A stretch of 64,000 nucleotides of DNA, taken from NCBI RefSeq assembly GCF_028621715.1, contig NZ_CP117466.1, positions 940,501 to 1,004,500 of the forward strand. The letters run 5' to 3'. Source of the stretch: Paracoccus marcusii (lineage in GTDB: Bacteria > Pseudomonadota > Alphaproteobacteria > Rhodobacterales > Rhodobacteraceae). Positions within the stretch are counted from its first letter, which is position 1. Every line of letters begins with the position of its first letter. This document shows positions 27,125 to 37,904 of this stretch, piece by piece. The notes under the pieces are model-generated. The model saw nothing but the letters and a program-made list of their open reading frames with translations. It searched no databases and had not been told where the DNA came from. The position numbers and the translations under genes were made by a program.

Positions 27125-27711
27125 TCCGCATCACCCTGGCCCTGGCGCTGCTGGCCGGTCCCGCCTTCGGCGCGGCGGGGACCGATCCCGACTGGCCCTG
27201 CATCCAGCGCAAGCAGCCGCATCTGTCGATGGGCCAGGTCTGGACCGGCCCCATCCCGGACGACGAGACGCTGGCCCTTGCCCGCGATCCCGACATCGCC
27301 CGCCTGGCCGAACGCCTGGAACAGCGCCGCCTGCCGATCGAGGAGGCCGAGACGGAGATCGCCGAATTCGGAGCCGAGGCCCCAGACACGCATCTGGTCG
27401 CACTGATGCAGGCGATCTTCGACCGGATCGACAGCGACCGCAGCGCGCTGATCGCGGGCATCGCGCGCTATGGCCGGTCGCAGGTGGACCTGTCCGAACG
27501 GATCGAGGAACGCCGCGCCCGCATGGCCGAAATGGAGGCCGCCGAGGCCCCCGATTTCGACGCCATCGACGCCGAGGAAAAGGCCCTGGACTGGGATCAG
27601 CGTATCTTCACCGAACGCCAGCAGTCGCTGACCTATGTGTGCGAGACGCCGGTGATTTTGGAACAGCGCATCTTCACGCTGGGCCGTGCCATCGCCGGCC
27701 AGCTGGACTAA
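27121..27711 (+). CDS. Secreted helical protein of unknown function
   Basis: A 196-residue exported protein, last gene of the ABC operon (ATGA overlap with the permease). Signal peptide about 1-18; then DPDWPCIQRKQPHLSMGQVW with one Cys, and a largely alpha-helical, charged remainder with coiled-coil potential around residues 125-170 (SERIEERRARMAEMEAAEA). A second Cys lies in TYVCETP, so one disulfide is possible. I do not recognise a characterised family. Its stop overlaps the convergent glycosyltransferase stop by three bases. Confidence 0.8.
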   Translation: MIRITLALALLAGPAFGAAGTDPDWPCIQRKQPHLSMGQVWTGPIPDDETLALARDPDIARLAERLEQRRLPIEEAETEIAEFGAEAPDTHLVALMQAIFDRIDSDRSALIAGIARYGRSQVDLSERIEERRARMAEMEAAEAPDFDAIDAEEKALDWDQRIFTERQQSLTYVCETPVILEQRIFTLGRAIAGQLD

Positions 27712-28694
27712 GGCGCGTCGCTGCGCGACAGTCGCAGGATGTCGTCATGGCTGCGGTCCATCCGGCCCGCAAGCCCGTCGCGCACTGCCTGATCCAGGAT
27801 GGTTCGGAACAAGGCGGCGTCCGGTCCGTAATCCGCGGCCTTGCGCCGCCACTTGCGCAGCAGCACCGGGACCAGCGGCCAGAACCACGGTCCCGCCGCC
27901 ACCCGATAGGCCATCAGCGCATTGCGATACATGTAGAACACCTTCCACATCGGCCGCAGCACGACACCACCCTGCGCCTGCAGGGCCGTGGTGTCGTGAT
28001 CGAACCGCACCTGCGGCGCGAACCCGATGCGCAGTCCGGCACGGCGCATCTGCAGCGTGTACAGCTGGTCGTCGCCATAGATGAACAGGCGCGGGTCGGG
28101 CAGCCCGGCCCGCTGCAGCGCCGCGCGCGACAGGAACAGGCCGACGAAGCTGCTCATGTCCACCGGCACGACCGGTGACCCGGTTCCGTAATCACCGTCG
28201 CCCAGGTGGAACCCGGCACGGCCGCGGCCCAGGGGCATCCGCGCCAGGGTGCGCAGGAAGGCCCCCGGATTCCAGAACGGGTTGCGATAGGGGCGGTTCA
28301 TCTCGCAGATGCGGCCGTCGGGGTGATGCACCGCGGCGCCGATCGCGTCCCATTCCGACAGATCCATCGCCCGGAAGGCGTCGATGGCGCCGGGCGCGGG
28401 GCGACCGTCATCGTCCATGACCACGGTCCAGTCGGCCTGCGCCTCGTCTCGCGCAAGCTGCATGCCGACGGAAAACCCGCCCGCCCCGCCTTGGTTCGTG
28501 GCGCTGCGATGGACGCGCAGGCGCGGGTCGTCCAGCGCCGAAAGCCAGTCTTCGGTCCCGTCGGTCGAGGCATTGTCGACCACGATCACGTGATCGACCG
28601 GCTGGTCCAGCAGGCGCGCGACCGTGACAGTCAGCTTGTCCAGCCGGTTGTGCGTGACCACCACGGCGGCGATCGAGGGTCGGGTATGGGCCAT
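27708..28694 (-). CDS. GlfT-like family 2 glycosyltransferase
   Basis: A 328-residue inverting GT-A glycosyltransferase: VVVTHNRLDKL at the start, VDNASTDGTEDWL, the NQGGAGGFSVGM motif and the DDD metal site in VVMDDDGRP. The pattern resembles galactofuranosyltransferase GlfT2-like enzymes, which would suit the UDP-galactopyranose mutase (glf) gene 8 kb away. Acceptor unknown. Divergent from rfbC with 172 bases between; nothing specific was recognised in that gap. Confidence 0.85.
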   Translation of the reverse strand: MAHTRPSIAAVVVTHNRLDKLTVTVARLLDQPVDHVIVVDNASTDGTEDWLSALDDPRLRVHRSATNQGGAGGFSVGMQLARDEAQADWTVVMDDDGRPAPGAIDAFRAMDLSEWDAIGAAVHHPDGRICEMNRPYRNPFWNPGAFLRTLARMPLGRGRAGFHLGDGDYGTGSPVVPVDMSSFVGLFLSRAALQRAGLPDPRLFIYGDDQLYTLQMRRAGLRIGFAPQVRFDHDTTALQAQGGVVLRPMWKVFYMYRNALMAYRVAAGPWFWPLVPVLLRKWRRKAADYGPDAALFRTILDQAVRDGLAGRMDRSHDDILRLSRSDAP

Positions 28695-28866
28695 GGCGTG
28701 CCGATCATGTCATCTGCCGGCAGGCTGCGGCCGGGTCCGACCGCGCGATACCACGAAGGGCATTTGTGCAGCAACCGCCACCCATGCTGGTTTTCCGTGC
28801 CGGACGGGGCTGACAAGGCGCGTCGATGCCCCTAGACATCGTGCAGGACAACCGCCCGAGGCAAAG

Positions 28867-29427
28867 ATGCAGATCGAAACAACCCCGCTGCCCGGAGTGC
28901 TGCTGCTGACGCCGGCCCGTCATGGCGATGCGCGCGGCTTCTTCTCGGAAAGCTGGAATCGCAGGACGCTGGCCGATGCCGGTGTCGTGCTGCCCGAGTT
29001 CGTGCAGGACAACCATTCGATGTCCGCGCAGACCGGCACGCTGCGGGGTCTGCATTATCAGTCGCCCCCCTTCGCGCAGGGCAAGCTGGTGCGCTGCGGG
29101 CGTGGCCGGCTGTTCGACGTGGCGGTGGACGTGCGCGTGGGCAGCCCGACCTATGGCCAATGGTTCGGGACCGAGCTGAGCTTCGAGAACGGCCGCCAGC
29201 TGTGGATTCCTGCAGGCTTCCTTCACGGCTTCGTCACCCGCGAACCCGATACCGAGATCGTCTACAAGTGCACGGCCCATTACGACCGCGCGTCGGACGG
29301 GGCGGTGGCCTGGAACAGCGTCGGCATCGACTGGGACGTCACCGATCCGCTGCTGTCCGACAAGGATCGGAATGCGCAGCCGCTGGCAGAGTTGAAATCG
29401 CCCTTCGTCTTTGAGGAGCAGGCATGA
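28867..29427 (+). CDS. rfbC: dTDP-4-dehydrorhamnose 3,5-epimerase
   Basis: Third step of dTDP-L-rhamnose synthesis. The 186-residue cupin-fold protein has [12 protein letters not shown], the QDNHSMS and GTLRGLHYQ segments with the catalytic His, and PAGFLHGF. Start ATG 28867 follows GAGGCAAAG; the longer open frame upstream is not family-like. First gene of rfbC-rfbB-rfbD-rfbA, in which every junction overlaps by one to four bases. Confidence 0.96.
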   Translation: MQIETTPLPGVLLLTPARHGDARGFFSESWNRRTLADAGVVLPEFVQDNHSMSAQTGTLRGLHYQSPPFAQGKLVRCGRGRLFDVAVDVRVGSPTYGQWFGTELSFENGRQLWIPAGFLHGFVTREPDTEIVYKCTAHYDRASDGAVAWNSVGIDWDVTDPLLSDKDRNAQPLAELKSPFVFEEQA

Positions 29428-30461
29428 AGATCCTGATCACCGGCGGCGCCGGATTCATCGGCTCTGCCGTCGTTCGTCTGGCGATCGCACGTGGGCATCA
29501 TGTCGTGAACCTGGACGCGCTGACCTATGCCGCGAACCTGGAGAACGTGGCCGAGGCCGCGCAGTCCGACCGCTACGCGTTCGAGCAGGCCGACATCCGC
29601 GACCGCGCGGCGCTGGACCGCATCCTGGCGCAGCACCGCCCCGACGCGATCATGCACCTGGCCGCGGAGAGCCATGTGGACCGGTCCATCGACGGCCCTG
29701 CGGCCTTCGTGGAGACGAACGTGATCGGCACGTTCAACATGCTGGAGGCTGCGCGCGCCTATTGGACGGCCCAAGGGCGCCCCGACAGCTTTCGCTTTCA
29801 CCACATCTCGACCGACGAGGTCTTCGGGTCGCTGGGCGAGACGGGGCAGTTCACCGAAACCACGCCCTATGACCCGCGCAGCCCCTATTCGGCCAGCAAG
29901 GCAGGGTCCGACCATCTGGTCCGCGCGTGGGCCGAAACCTATGGCCTGCCGGTCGTGCTGACGAACTGTTCGAACAATTACGGCCCCTATCATTTCCCCG
30001 AAAAGCTGGTGCCTGTGGTGATCCTCAAGGCGCTGTCGGGCCAGCCGATCCCGGTCTATGGCGACGGTGGCAACATCCGCGACTGGCTCTATGTCGAGGA
30101 TCACGCCGATGCGCTTCTGCTGGTCCTGGAAAAGGGCCAGTTGAACCGCAGCTACAATATCGGCGGAGAGAACGAGGCCACCAACATCGACCTGGTCCGC
30201 ACCATCTGTGCCCATATGGACGAGCTGCACCCCGCGGGCGCGCCGCATGCGGACCTGATCACCTTCGTGACCGACCGTCCGGGCCATGACCGCCGCTATG
30301 CAATCGACCCGACCCGCATCCGCACGGAACTGGGCTGGCGCCCGTCCGTGACGGTCGAGGAGGGGCTGCGCCGCACCGTCGAATGGTATCTGGCCAATCG
30401 CGACTGGTGGCAGCCGCTGCTGGACCGTGACGGCGTGGGCAAGCGTCTGGGGACGGCCTGA
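29424..30461 (+). CDS. rfbB: dTDP-glucose 4,6-dehydratase
   Basis: Second step of dTDP-L-rhamnose synthesis. The 345-residue SDR enzyme has TGGAGFIG (6-13) for NAD, the active-site DE pair at 131-132 in STDEVFG, and Y155xxxK159 in SPYSASK. Length is typical. Overlaps rfbC by ATGA and shares the A of its TGATG junction with rfbD. Confidence 0.97.
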   Translation: MKILITGGAGFIGSAVVRLAIARGHHVVNLDALTYAANLENVAEAAQSDRYAFEQADIRDRAALDRILAQHRPDAIMHLAAESHVDRSIDGPAAFVETNVIGTFNMLEAARAYWTAQGRPDSFRFHHISTDEVFGSLGETGQFTETTPYDPRSPYSASKAGSDHLVRAWAETYGLPVVLTNCSNNYGPYHFPEKLVPVVILKALSGQPIPVYGDGGNIRDWLYVEDHADALLLVLEKGQLNRSYNIGGENEATNIDLVRTICAHMDELHPAGAPHADLITFVTDRPGHDRRYAIDPTRIRTELGWRPSVTVEEGLRRTVEWYLANRDWWQPLLDRDGVGKRLGTA

Positions 30462-31321
30462 TGCAGGGCCTGCTGGTCTTTGGCCGGACCGGCCAGGTCG
30501 CGCGGGAACTGGCCGCGCTGGCGCCCGATGCGACTTTTGTGGGCCGCGACAGGGCGGACCTGACCGATCCCGCCGCCTGCGCCGCCCTGATCCGCGCGGC
30601 GCGTCCGCGTGCGGTCATCAATGCCGCCGCCTACACCGCCGTGGACCGGGCCGAGACGGATGCCGAGACCGCCCGCCTGGTCAATGCCGAGGCGCCCGCC
30701 GCGATGGCGCAGGCCTGCGCGGATCTGGGAATCCCGTTCCTGCACATCTCGACCGACTATGTCTTTGACGGCTCGGGCGACGGGTCGCGGGCCGAGGATG
30801 CGCCCACGGCGCCCTTGGGCGTCTATGGCGCGACCAAGCTGACCGGAGAGCAGGGCGTGGCCGCCGCGGGCGGAGCCTGGGCCGTGATGCGGACCTCCTG
30901 GGTGTTCTCCGCCCATGGCGCGAATTTCGTCAAGACGATGCTGCGCCTTGGCGCGGAACGCGACCGCCTGACCGTGGTGGCCGACCAGATCGGTGGGCCG
31001 ACGCCTGCCGCCGACATCGCGGCCGCCTGCCTGCGGATGATCCGCGTGATGCGCGACAGGCCCGACACCACGGGCGGGATCTATCATTTCGCGGGCACAC
31101 CCGACGCCTCCTGGGCCGATTTCGCGCGCCAGATCATGGCGCAGGCGGGCTTGGCTGCGCAGGTGGCGGACATCCCGTCATCCGACTATCCGACGCCCGC
31201 CGCGCGCCCGCTGAATTCGCGGCTGGATTGCGGACGCATCGCGCGGGATCTCGGGATCGCGCGTCCCGACTGGCGGGCCGGGCTGGCCCGCGTTCTGGAT
31301 CAATTGAAGGACAAGGCATGA
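30461..31321 (+). CDS. rfbD: dTDP-4-dehydrorhamnose reductase
   Basis: Final step of dTDP-L-rhamnose synthesis, NAD(P)H-dependent. The 286-residue protein starts with the [12 protein letters not shown] nucleotide-binding segment, has [23 protein letters not shown] and YGATKLTGE with the YxxxK-type pair. The gene order rfbB-rfbD-rfbA is the common one. Overlaps rfbA by four bases. Confidence 0.95.
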   Translation: MQGLLVFGRTGQVARELAALAPDATFVGRDRADLTDPAACAALIRAARPRAVINAAAYTAVDRAETDAETARLVNAEAPAAMAQACADLGIPFLHISTDYVFDGSGDGSRAEDAPTAPLGVYGATKLTGEQGVAAAGGAWAVMRTSWVFSAHGANFVKTMLRLGAERDRLTVVADQIGGPTPAADIAAACLRMIRVMRDRPDTTGGIYHFAGTPDASWADFARQIMAQAGLAAQVADIPSSDYPTPAARPLNSRLDCGRIARDLGIARPDWRAGLARVLDQLKDKA

Positions 31322-32190
31322 CACAGCGCAAGGGCATCATTCTGGCCGGCGGATCGGGCACCCGGCTGTATCCGATCACCATGGGCGTGTCCAAGCAGCT
31401 GCTGCCGCTTTACGACAAGCCGATGATCTTCTATCCGATCAGCGTCCTGATGCTTGCCGGCATCCGCGAGATCGCGATTATCACCACCCCCGAGGATCAG
31501 GATCAGTTCCGCCGCCTGCTGGACGACGGCAGCCAGTGGGGAATCAGCTTCACCTATATCGTGCAGCCCAGCCCCGACGGCCTGGCGCAGGCCTATATCC
31601 TGGCCGAGGACTTCCTGGCGGGCGCACCGTCCGCGATGGTGCTGGGCGACAACATCTTCTTCGGGCACGGCCTGCCGGAACTGCTGGCGTCAGCAGATGC
31701 GCGCGACGGGGGCGGCACGGTCTTCGGCTATCGCGTGTCGGACCCCGAACGCTATGGCGTCGTCGATTTCGACGACCAGATGCGGGCCCGCGCCATCGTC
31801 GAAAAGCCCATCGTGCCGCCGTCGGATTATGCCGTGACGGGGCTCTATTTCCTGGACGGCACCGCGCCGGAACGGGCTCGCGCCGTCCAGCCCTCCGATC
31901 GCGGAGAGCTGGAGATCACGACCCTTCTGGAAAGCTATCTGCATGACGGGTCGCTGACCGTCGAACGCATGGGCCGCGGCTTTGCCTGGCTGGACACCGG
32001 CACCCATGCCAGCCTGCTGGATGCAGGCAACTTCGTGCGCACGCTGGAGAACCGCCAGGGTCTGCAGACCGGCTGCCCCGAGGAGATCGCCTTCGAGGCC
32101 GGCTGGATCTCGCCTGACCAGCTGCGCGCGCGTGCGGCAAAGTTTGCCAAGAACGATTATGGGGCCTATCTGCTGCGTCTGATCGACTGA
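31318..32190 (+). CDS. rfbA: Glucose-1-phosphate thymidylyltransferase
   Basis: First step of dTDP-L-rhamnose synthesis, making dTDP-glucose. The 290-residue nucleotidyltransferase has the signature [11 protein letters not shown] near the N-terminus, [16 protein letters not shown], and [11 protein letters not shown] with the metal-binding Asp. ATG 31318 lies inside the rfbD stop region (ATGA). Together these four genes supply the rhamnose donor for the transferases that follow. Confidence 0.97.
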   Translation: MTQRKGIILAGGSGTRLYPITMGVSKQLLPLYDKPMIFYPISVLMLAGIREIAIITTPEDQDQFRRLLDDGSQWGISFTYIVQPSPDGLAQAYILAEDFLAGAPSAMVLGDNIFFGHGLPELLASADARDGGGTVFGYRVSDPERYGVVDFDDQMRARAIVEKPIVPPSDYAVTGLYFLDGTAPERARAVQPSDRGELEITTLLESYLHDGSLTVERMGRGFAWLDTGTHASLLDAGNFVRTLENRQGLQTGCPEEIAFEAGWISPDQLRARAAKFAKNDYGAYLLRLID

Positions 32191-32223
32191 CCCTTCCTCC
32201 CGACAGACGGATTGACCTCGCCC

Positions 32224-33843
32224 ATGTCCGACCTTGCCTCGCACACGCCCGCAGATCCTGCGCTGGTGGCCCATCTGACCGCCGGCATCGCCGAGGCCCG
32301 TTCGATCTATGAGCTGCTGTTTCCCACGCAGCAGCTGTTCTTCGTCCTGTCGCAGGGCAACAACCCGATCTGGGCCGCCCCCGAGGTGATCGAGGGTCCG
32401 CACAATCCGCGTCCCCAGGACCTGGGTGCGGATTATTTGGGCACCCTGACCCGGCCGGGCGCCTATGACGGCGCGCCGCAGGTGACCATCCGCCTGGCCA
32501 TCCCGCGCCTGCCCCTGCCCGGAGAGATCAAGCAGATCGATTCGCCCTGGAGGCCCATGCGCGGTCTGGGCGCGCTGTTCCGGGCCAGCCCGCTGTGGTA
32601 CGAACAGGTGCGCTATGGTGCCGAGATGGCTCGCAAGCGGCAGGCCGACCGACGCACGGACCAGACGGCCATGCCCCTGGGCGACGGCTCGGCCCTGTTG
32701 CCCGCGCCCGTGGCGCCCGACAGCGACAAGCGTCCCGCCATCCTGATCGGCATGCACTGGCTGGAGATGGGCGGCGCCGAGAAGCTGGGCTTCGACACCA
32801 TGCGCTGGGCGCTGGCGGCCGGGCTGCGGGTGTTCGTCGTGGCGTCGGTTCCGGCCGTGCAGCGGCTGGCGGACAAGCTGCCCGACCATCCGGACCTGAC
32901 CTTCATCCGGCTGGATCGCTATCTGCCGCACCACCTGTGGCCGCGCTATGTCCAGCGGCTGGCGATGGCGGAAAACATCCGCGCCGTGCACATCCACCAT
33001 TGCACGCCGCTGTACGAAAGCCTGACCATGCTTCGCATGCACATGCCGTGGGTGCAGACGATCGACAGCACGCATATCGTCGAACACGCGAATGGCGGCT
33101 ATCCGCGGATCTCGGGCGTGTGGTCCAACTATCTGGATATGCAGCATGTCATCAGCGGAGAACTGGTCCGCTATTTCCGCGACCGCTTCCATGCCCCGGC
33201 GGGCAAGGTCGTCCTGGGCCGCATGCTGGACCGCAAGAACAACGATGCGCTGCCGCCGCTGCGCCTGCAGGCGGGACAGAAAACGCTGCATGCCTGCTTC
33301 ATCGGGCGGCTGTTCTATCAGAAGCGTCCGGTCGTGGTGGTCGAGGCCCTGCGCGCGCTGAATGCCTGGGCCGGGCGGAACGGCGTCACGTTGACCGCAA
33401 CCATCGTCGGCGAAGGTCCCTATGACGGCACGCTGACGCGTCTTCTGCGCAAGCACGGTCTGTCGTCCAAGGTCGACCTGCTGCCCGGCAATACCGACAT
33501 CCCGGCATTGCTGGAACGGTCCGACATCCTGCTTCTTCCCTCGAACAACGAGGGTCTGGCGCTGGTCTGCTACGAGGCCGTGGCCCATGGCTGCATCCCC
33601 ATCTCGACCCGCGTCGGATCCCAGGACGAGGTGCTGCCCGACGGCCTGCTGGTGCCGCTGGCGCCGCGTGCGGCCGTGGCGGGCACCGTGGCCGCAGTCG
33701 ACGCGATGTGGCGCGATGCAGGCACCCTGGCGCGCCACAAGGACGCCCTGCAGGCTGCGTGGACGCGTCTGACCGCCGATCCGACCGCCGAGGAGGTGCT
33801 GATGCCCGTCTATCGCCGTCTGGCCCAGAGGGACGCGGCATGA
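32224..33843 (+). CDS. GT4-type glycosyltransferase
   Basis: A 539-residue GT-B fold glycosyltransferase. The N-terminal 165 residues are not typical and I do not recognise them; from about 175 the sequence shows an Rossmann-like half (ILIGMHWLEMGGAEKLGF), and the C-terminal half carries ACFIGRLFYQKRPVVVVEAL and the donor-binding LLLPSNNEGLALVCYEAVAHGC pattern of family 4. Start: ATG at 32224 is used; TTG at 32212 is in frame, and neither has a good ribosome site. Overlaps the next transferase by ATGA. Confidence 0.85.
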   Translation: MSDLASHTPADPALVAHLTAGIAEARSIYELLFPTQQLFFVLSQGNNPIWAAPEVIEGPHNPRPQDLGADYLGTLTRPGAYDGAPQVTIRLAIPRLPLPGEIKQIDSPWRPMRGLGALFRASPLWYEQVRYGAEMARKRQADRRTDQTAMPLGDGSALLPAPVAPDSDKRPAILIGMHWLEMGGAEKLGFDTMRWALAAGLRVFVVASVPAVQRLADKLPDHPDLTFIRLDRYLPHHLWPRYVQRLAMAENIRAVHIHHCTPLYESLTMLRMHMPWVQTIDSTHIVEHANGGYPRISGVWSNYLDMQHVISGELVRYFRDRFHAPAGKVVLGRMLDRKNNDALPPLRLQAGQKTLHACFIGRLFYQKRPVVVVEALRALNAWAGRNGVTLTATIVGEGPYDGTLTRLLRKHGLSSKVDLLPGNTDIPALLERSDILLLPSNNEGLALVCYEAVAHGCIPISTRVGSQDEVLPDGLLVPLAPRAAVAGTVAAVDAMWRDAGTLARHKDALQAAWTRLTADPTAEEVLMPVYRRLAQRDAA

Positions 33844-34739
33844 GCGTCCTGAACAAGACGGCTGCGGTCATCGTCACCTTCAACCGCTCGGGCAAGCTGA
33901 TGGCGGTGCTTGACGCGCTGGCGGCGCAGACTATGCGCCCCGACATCGTGCTGGTCGTGGACAATGCCTCGACCGACGACACCGCGGCGCTGGTGCAGGC
34001 GCGGGCCGACGCCGACCCGACCATCCGCCACCTGCGGCTGCCGGCGAATGTCGGCGGGGCGGGGGGGTTTCATGCCGGGATCAAGGCAGCCTACCAGATG
34101 GGCGCGCAGTATTTCTGGGTGTCGGACGACGACGCCTATCCCCGACCGGACGCCCTGCAATCCCTGCATCGGGCCCTGACGAGTTTCCAGGCCGATAACG
34201 GCTGGCGCCCCAGCTTTGCCTGTTCGCGGGTCGAGTGGATCGACGGATCGCTGTGCGAGATGAACTGTCCGCGCACGGTGTGGGACTGGGCACGCTTCGT
34301 GCGGCCGGGCAGTGCCTGGGCGCTGGTGGACAGCGCGTCCTTCGTGTCGGTGATGATCCCGCGCTGGGCCGTCAGCGAACACGGCCTGCCGATCGCGGAT
34401 TACTTCATCTGGTTCGACGATGCCGAATACACCCGCCGCATCGCGCGCAGCTATCCGGGTATCTTCGTGCCCGAAAGCGTCGTGGTCCACGACACGCCCG
34501 ACAACAGAGGCGTGAACTTCGGCTTGGTCGACGACAAGAGCCTGTGGAAGTTCAAGTACGGAGCCCGCAACGAAACCTCATGGCGCCGGCGCGAGATGGG
34601 CCTGATGGGCGTGCTGGCCTATGCCTATGGGGTCCGGGGGCAGATGCGCCGCGGCGACGTGCCCTCATCCCTGCGCCGCCAGATCTATGGCGCGATCATC
34701 AAAGGCTTGGGGTTTCGCCCGGCCATTGAGCGCGTTTGA
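33840..34739 (+). CDS. GlfT-like family 2 glycosyltransferase
   Basis: A 299-residue GT-A enzyme: VIVTFNRSGKLMAVLDAL, VDNASTDDTAALV, NVGGAGGFHAGI, the metal site in WVSDDDAYPRPDAL, and a C-terminal IWFDDAEYTRRI with candidate catalytic acids. It resembles the transferase at 27708-28694 and galactofuranosyltransferases generally, so it may add galactofuranose. Translationally coupled to the preceding gene; its 3' end borders a less GC-rich block. Confidence 0.85.
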   Translation: MSVLNKTAAVIVTFNRSGKLMAVLDALAAQTMRPDIVLVVDNASTDDTAALVQARADADPTIRHLRLPANVGGAGGFHAGIKAAYQMGAQYFWVSDDDAYPRPDALQSLHRALTSFQADNGWRPSFACSRVEWIDGSLCEMNCPRTVWDWARFVRPGSAWALVDSASFVSVMIPRWAVSEHGLPIADYFIWFDDAEYTRRIARSYPGIFVPESVVVHDTPDNRGVNFGLVDDKSLWKFKYGARNETSWRRREMGLMGVLAYAYGVRGQMRRGDVPSSLRRQIYGAIIKGLGFRPAIERV

Positions 34740-34781
34740 TGGCATTCGAATGACACCCTCTGTTGGCAAAAGCAGTTCCAG

Positions 34782-35900
34782 ATGAAAACCATTATGTTCA
34801 TCGGTCATTTCAAGACCGGATCGACATCCATTCAGCACTACTTTGCCCGCAACTGGCTTGCATTGCTGCGCAAGGGTGTTCTCTATCCCGGTGTCGAATC
34901 ACAGGCCGCGGCCCGTGCAATTCGTCTCAGCCTTACCGGACGTGACGAAGACCTCCGCGGACAGACGTTGAACGTGATCGAACCTCATAATGCACTGGCC
35001 CTGAGGTTGAAGAACGAGGAGGATGGCCACGGCGTCCCTCCCTACTATCCGCATGCCCCTTCGGGCCTGCAGATGTTCGAAATGATCAAGAACCAGTTGG
35101 ATGCTATCCAGCCCGAGACAATGGTCCTGTGCTCTGAGGTCTTTGCCCTTCTAGGAATGACCAAGGAGCGGAAAAGCGTAAAACGGATTCATAACCGGTT
35201 TCGGTCCCATGACGTCAAATTGTACTGCAGCCTGCGTCGACCCGATGATTATCTGTCATCGTGGCACCGCCAGCGGCTGAAATTCGGCGAGAAGATGCTT
35301 CCTCTGCGCGCCGGGGCGCTGAATGCCTATCTAGAGACTGCGCATTTCCAACAAGCAAAGTTGGTTCGCGGCTGGCTTGAAGGGGGGTTCGAAGGGGCCG
35401 AACTCGTACTGCGCAATTTCTCGGATATCCAGAAAAGTGGAGGATCCGTAGTCGATTTCATGTCACGAACAGGAATTCCCATCCCTGACATGGCGGTCAT
35501 GCCTGGAATGATGAACCCGTCCGTGCCTTCGGCCTTCGCCGAGATCGCGCGGCTTGCGCTGCATCAACTGCCGCAAGAATCGGCGCGGTCTATGGTTGCT
35601 TGGCTGATAGCGATGCGCGAGGAAGTTGACCACGTCGCGGACAGGGAGGTGGAGGTGTTCGGTCAGACTATGCGTGACATGATGGTCGAGCGGTTCCGAC
35701 CCGTCGCTGATGACCTGTCGACGTTATCAGGTGTAAATCGTTTTTATCCAGATCTGGAAGACATGGCGTTGCTGCGGCCCGTGCCCGAACTCGAAGCCGC
35801 GCGGGCTGCGTTGGCTGGCCTGCGTGCCATAGGCGGTCGATCACGGTTGACCGATGCGGAGCGTGAGTGGCTAGCCAACCTAGAAATACCTGCGGCCTAG
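34782..35900 (+). CDS. Sulfotransferase-like protein
   Basis: A 372-residue protein with the 5'-phosphosulfate-binding-loop pattern GHFKTGSTSIQ at residues 8-18 and a downstream YCSLRRPDDYLSSWHRQR segment that fits the 3'-phosphate-binding Arg/Ser motif of PAPS-dependent sulfotransferases. Would transfer sulfate to a surface glycan; acceptor unknown. Base composition and codon use are clearly less GC-rich than in the preceding glycosyltransferase, suggesting separate acquisition. A 42-base gap separates it from the upstream gene. Confidence 0.75.
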   Translation: MKTIMFIGHFKTGSTSIQHYFARNWLALLRKGVLYPGVESQAAARAIRLSLTGRDEDLRGQTLNVIEPHNALALRLKNEEDGHGVPPYYPHAPSGLQMFEMIKNQLDAIQPETMVLCSEVFALLGMTKERKSVKRIHNRFRSHDVKLYCSLRRPDDYLSSWHRQRLKFGEKMLPLRAGALNAYLETAHFQQAKLVRGWLEGGFEGAELVLRNFSDIQKSGGSVVDFMSRTGIPIPDMAVMPGMMNPSVPSAFAEIARLALHQLPQESARSMVAWLIAMREEVDHVADREVEVFGQTMRDMMVERFRPVADDLSTLSGVNRFYPDLEDMALLRPVPELEAARAALAGLRAIGGRSRLTDAEREWLANLEIPAA

Positions 35901-35906
35901 AACCGC

Positions 35907-36644
35907 TCAGGCCAATGCAAGCAGTTCCGCTGCCGTTACGTACTTGTCCCGACGCGGCGCGATGGTGTCCCGCTTTTCCATAAACGTGGCGCAAAACGTC
36001 ATAGGATCGTTGAAATCGAACTGCGCGATGTCATTTAGCTGGTAATCCCACCAGCGCGTTTCCTGCAGGGCTGTGATTACATCATCCGGGAACCGGTATC
36101 TCAGGATGCGCGCGGGCACGCCGCCGGCGATGGCATAGGGCGGTATATCCTTGGTGACCACGCTTCTCGCTGCCACAACGGCGCCCGTACCGATCCTGAC
36201 CCCACCAGCGAAGGTGACGTTTCCACCGATCCACACGTCGTCGCCAAGTATCACCGGTGCCGGTCTGCCTTGAAAGGGTGACACCATGTTCATGGATACC
36301 GCACCAAGCTTTCGGGCAGCTTCCTGATAGAATTTTCCATAGGTTAGCGGGTGTGTCGTCACGCGATCGATGGGGTGGGCATCCCCCATGACGGCCGATC
36401 CCGGCGCGATCGAGCAATACGCACCGGTTTTAATGCGTACGGCAGGAGAGTTCGTGTAACTCATGTATCCTAGGGAAGACAGGGCGACTACGTTCGGTCC
36501 CGGTTTTGAGTGACGCGACCACACCGATACCTGCAGCGTGTTGTCGAACGCGATTGCCTTGATGCTGTCCCACCCCAGATTGGGGTGAATGTTGGAATCG
36601 TCCATAAGGTGTCGGATGCGCGGGTTCAGCTTGATACGATGCAT
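35907..36644 (-). CDS. CatB-related O-acetyltransferase (left-handed beta-helix)
   Basis: A 245-residue hexapeptide-repeat acyltransferase. The repeats are visible in [52 protein letters not shown], followed by [15 protein letters not shown]; His in [13 protein letters not shown] is the probable catalytic residue. It resembles xenobiotic or sugar O-acetyltransferases and, from context, may decorate the polysaccharide. Less GC-rich than glf beside it. Converges on the sulfotransferase gene with six bases between. Confidence 0.82.
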   Translation of the reverse strand: MHRIKLNPRIRHLMDDSNIHPNLGWDSIKAIAFDNTLQVSVWSRHSKPGPNVVALSSLGYMSYTNSPAVRIKTGAYCSIAPGSAVMGDAHPIDRVTTHPLTYGKFYQEAARKLGAVSMNMVSPFQGRPAPVILGDDVWIGGNVTFAGGVRIGTGAVVAARSVVTKDIPPYAIAGGVPARILRYRFPDDVITALQETRWWDYQLNDIAQFDFNDPMTFCATFMEKRDTIAPRRDKYVTAAELLALA

Positions 36645-36672
36645 GGTGCGCCTCTAGTGACCTGCGATATGA

Positions 36673-37848
<1,176 letters not shown>

Positions 37849-37904
37849 TCATGCTTTGGCCGATGCTATAGCGTGCCGGGAAGTGCAGGCCAACAGGCCG
37901 CCGC

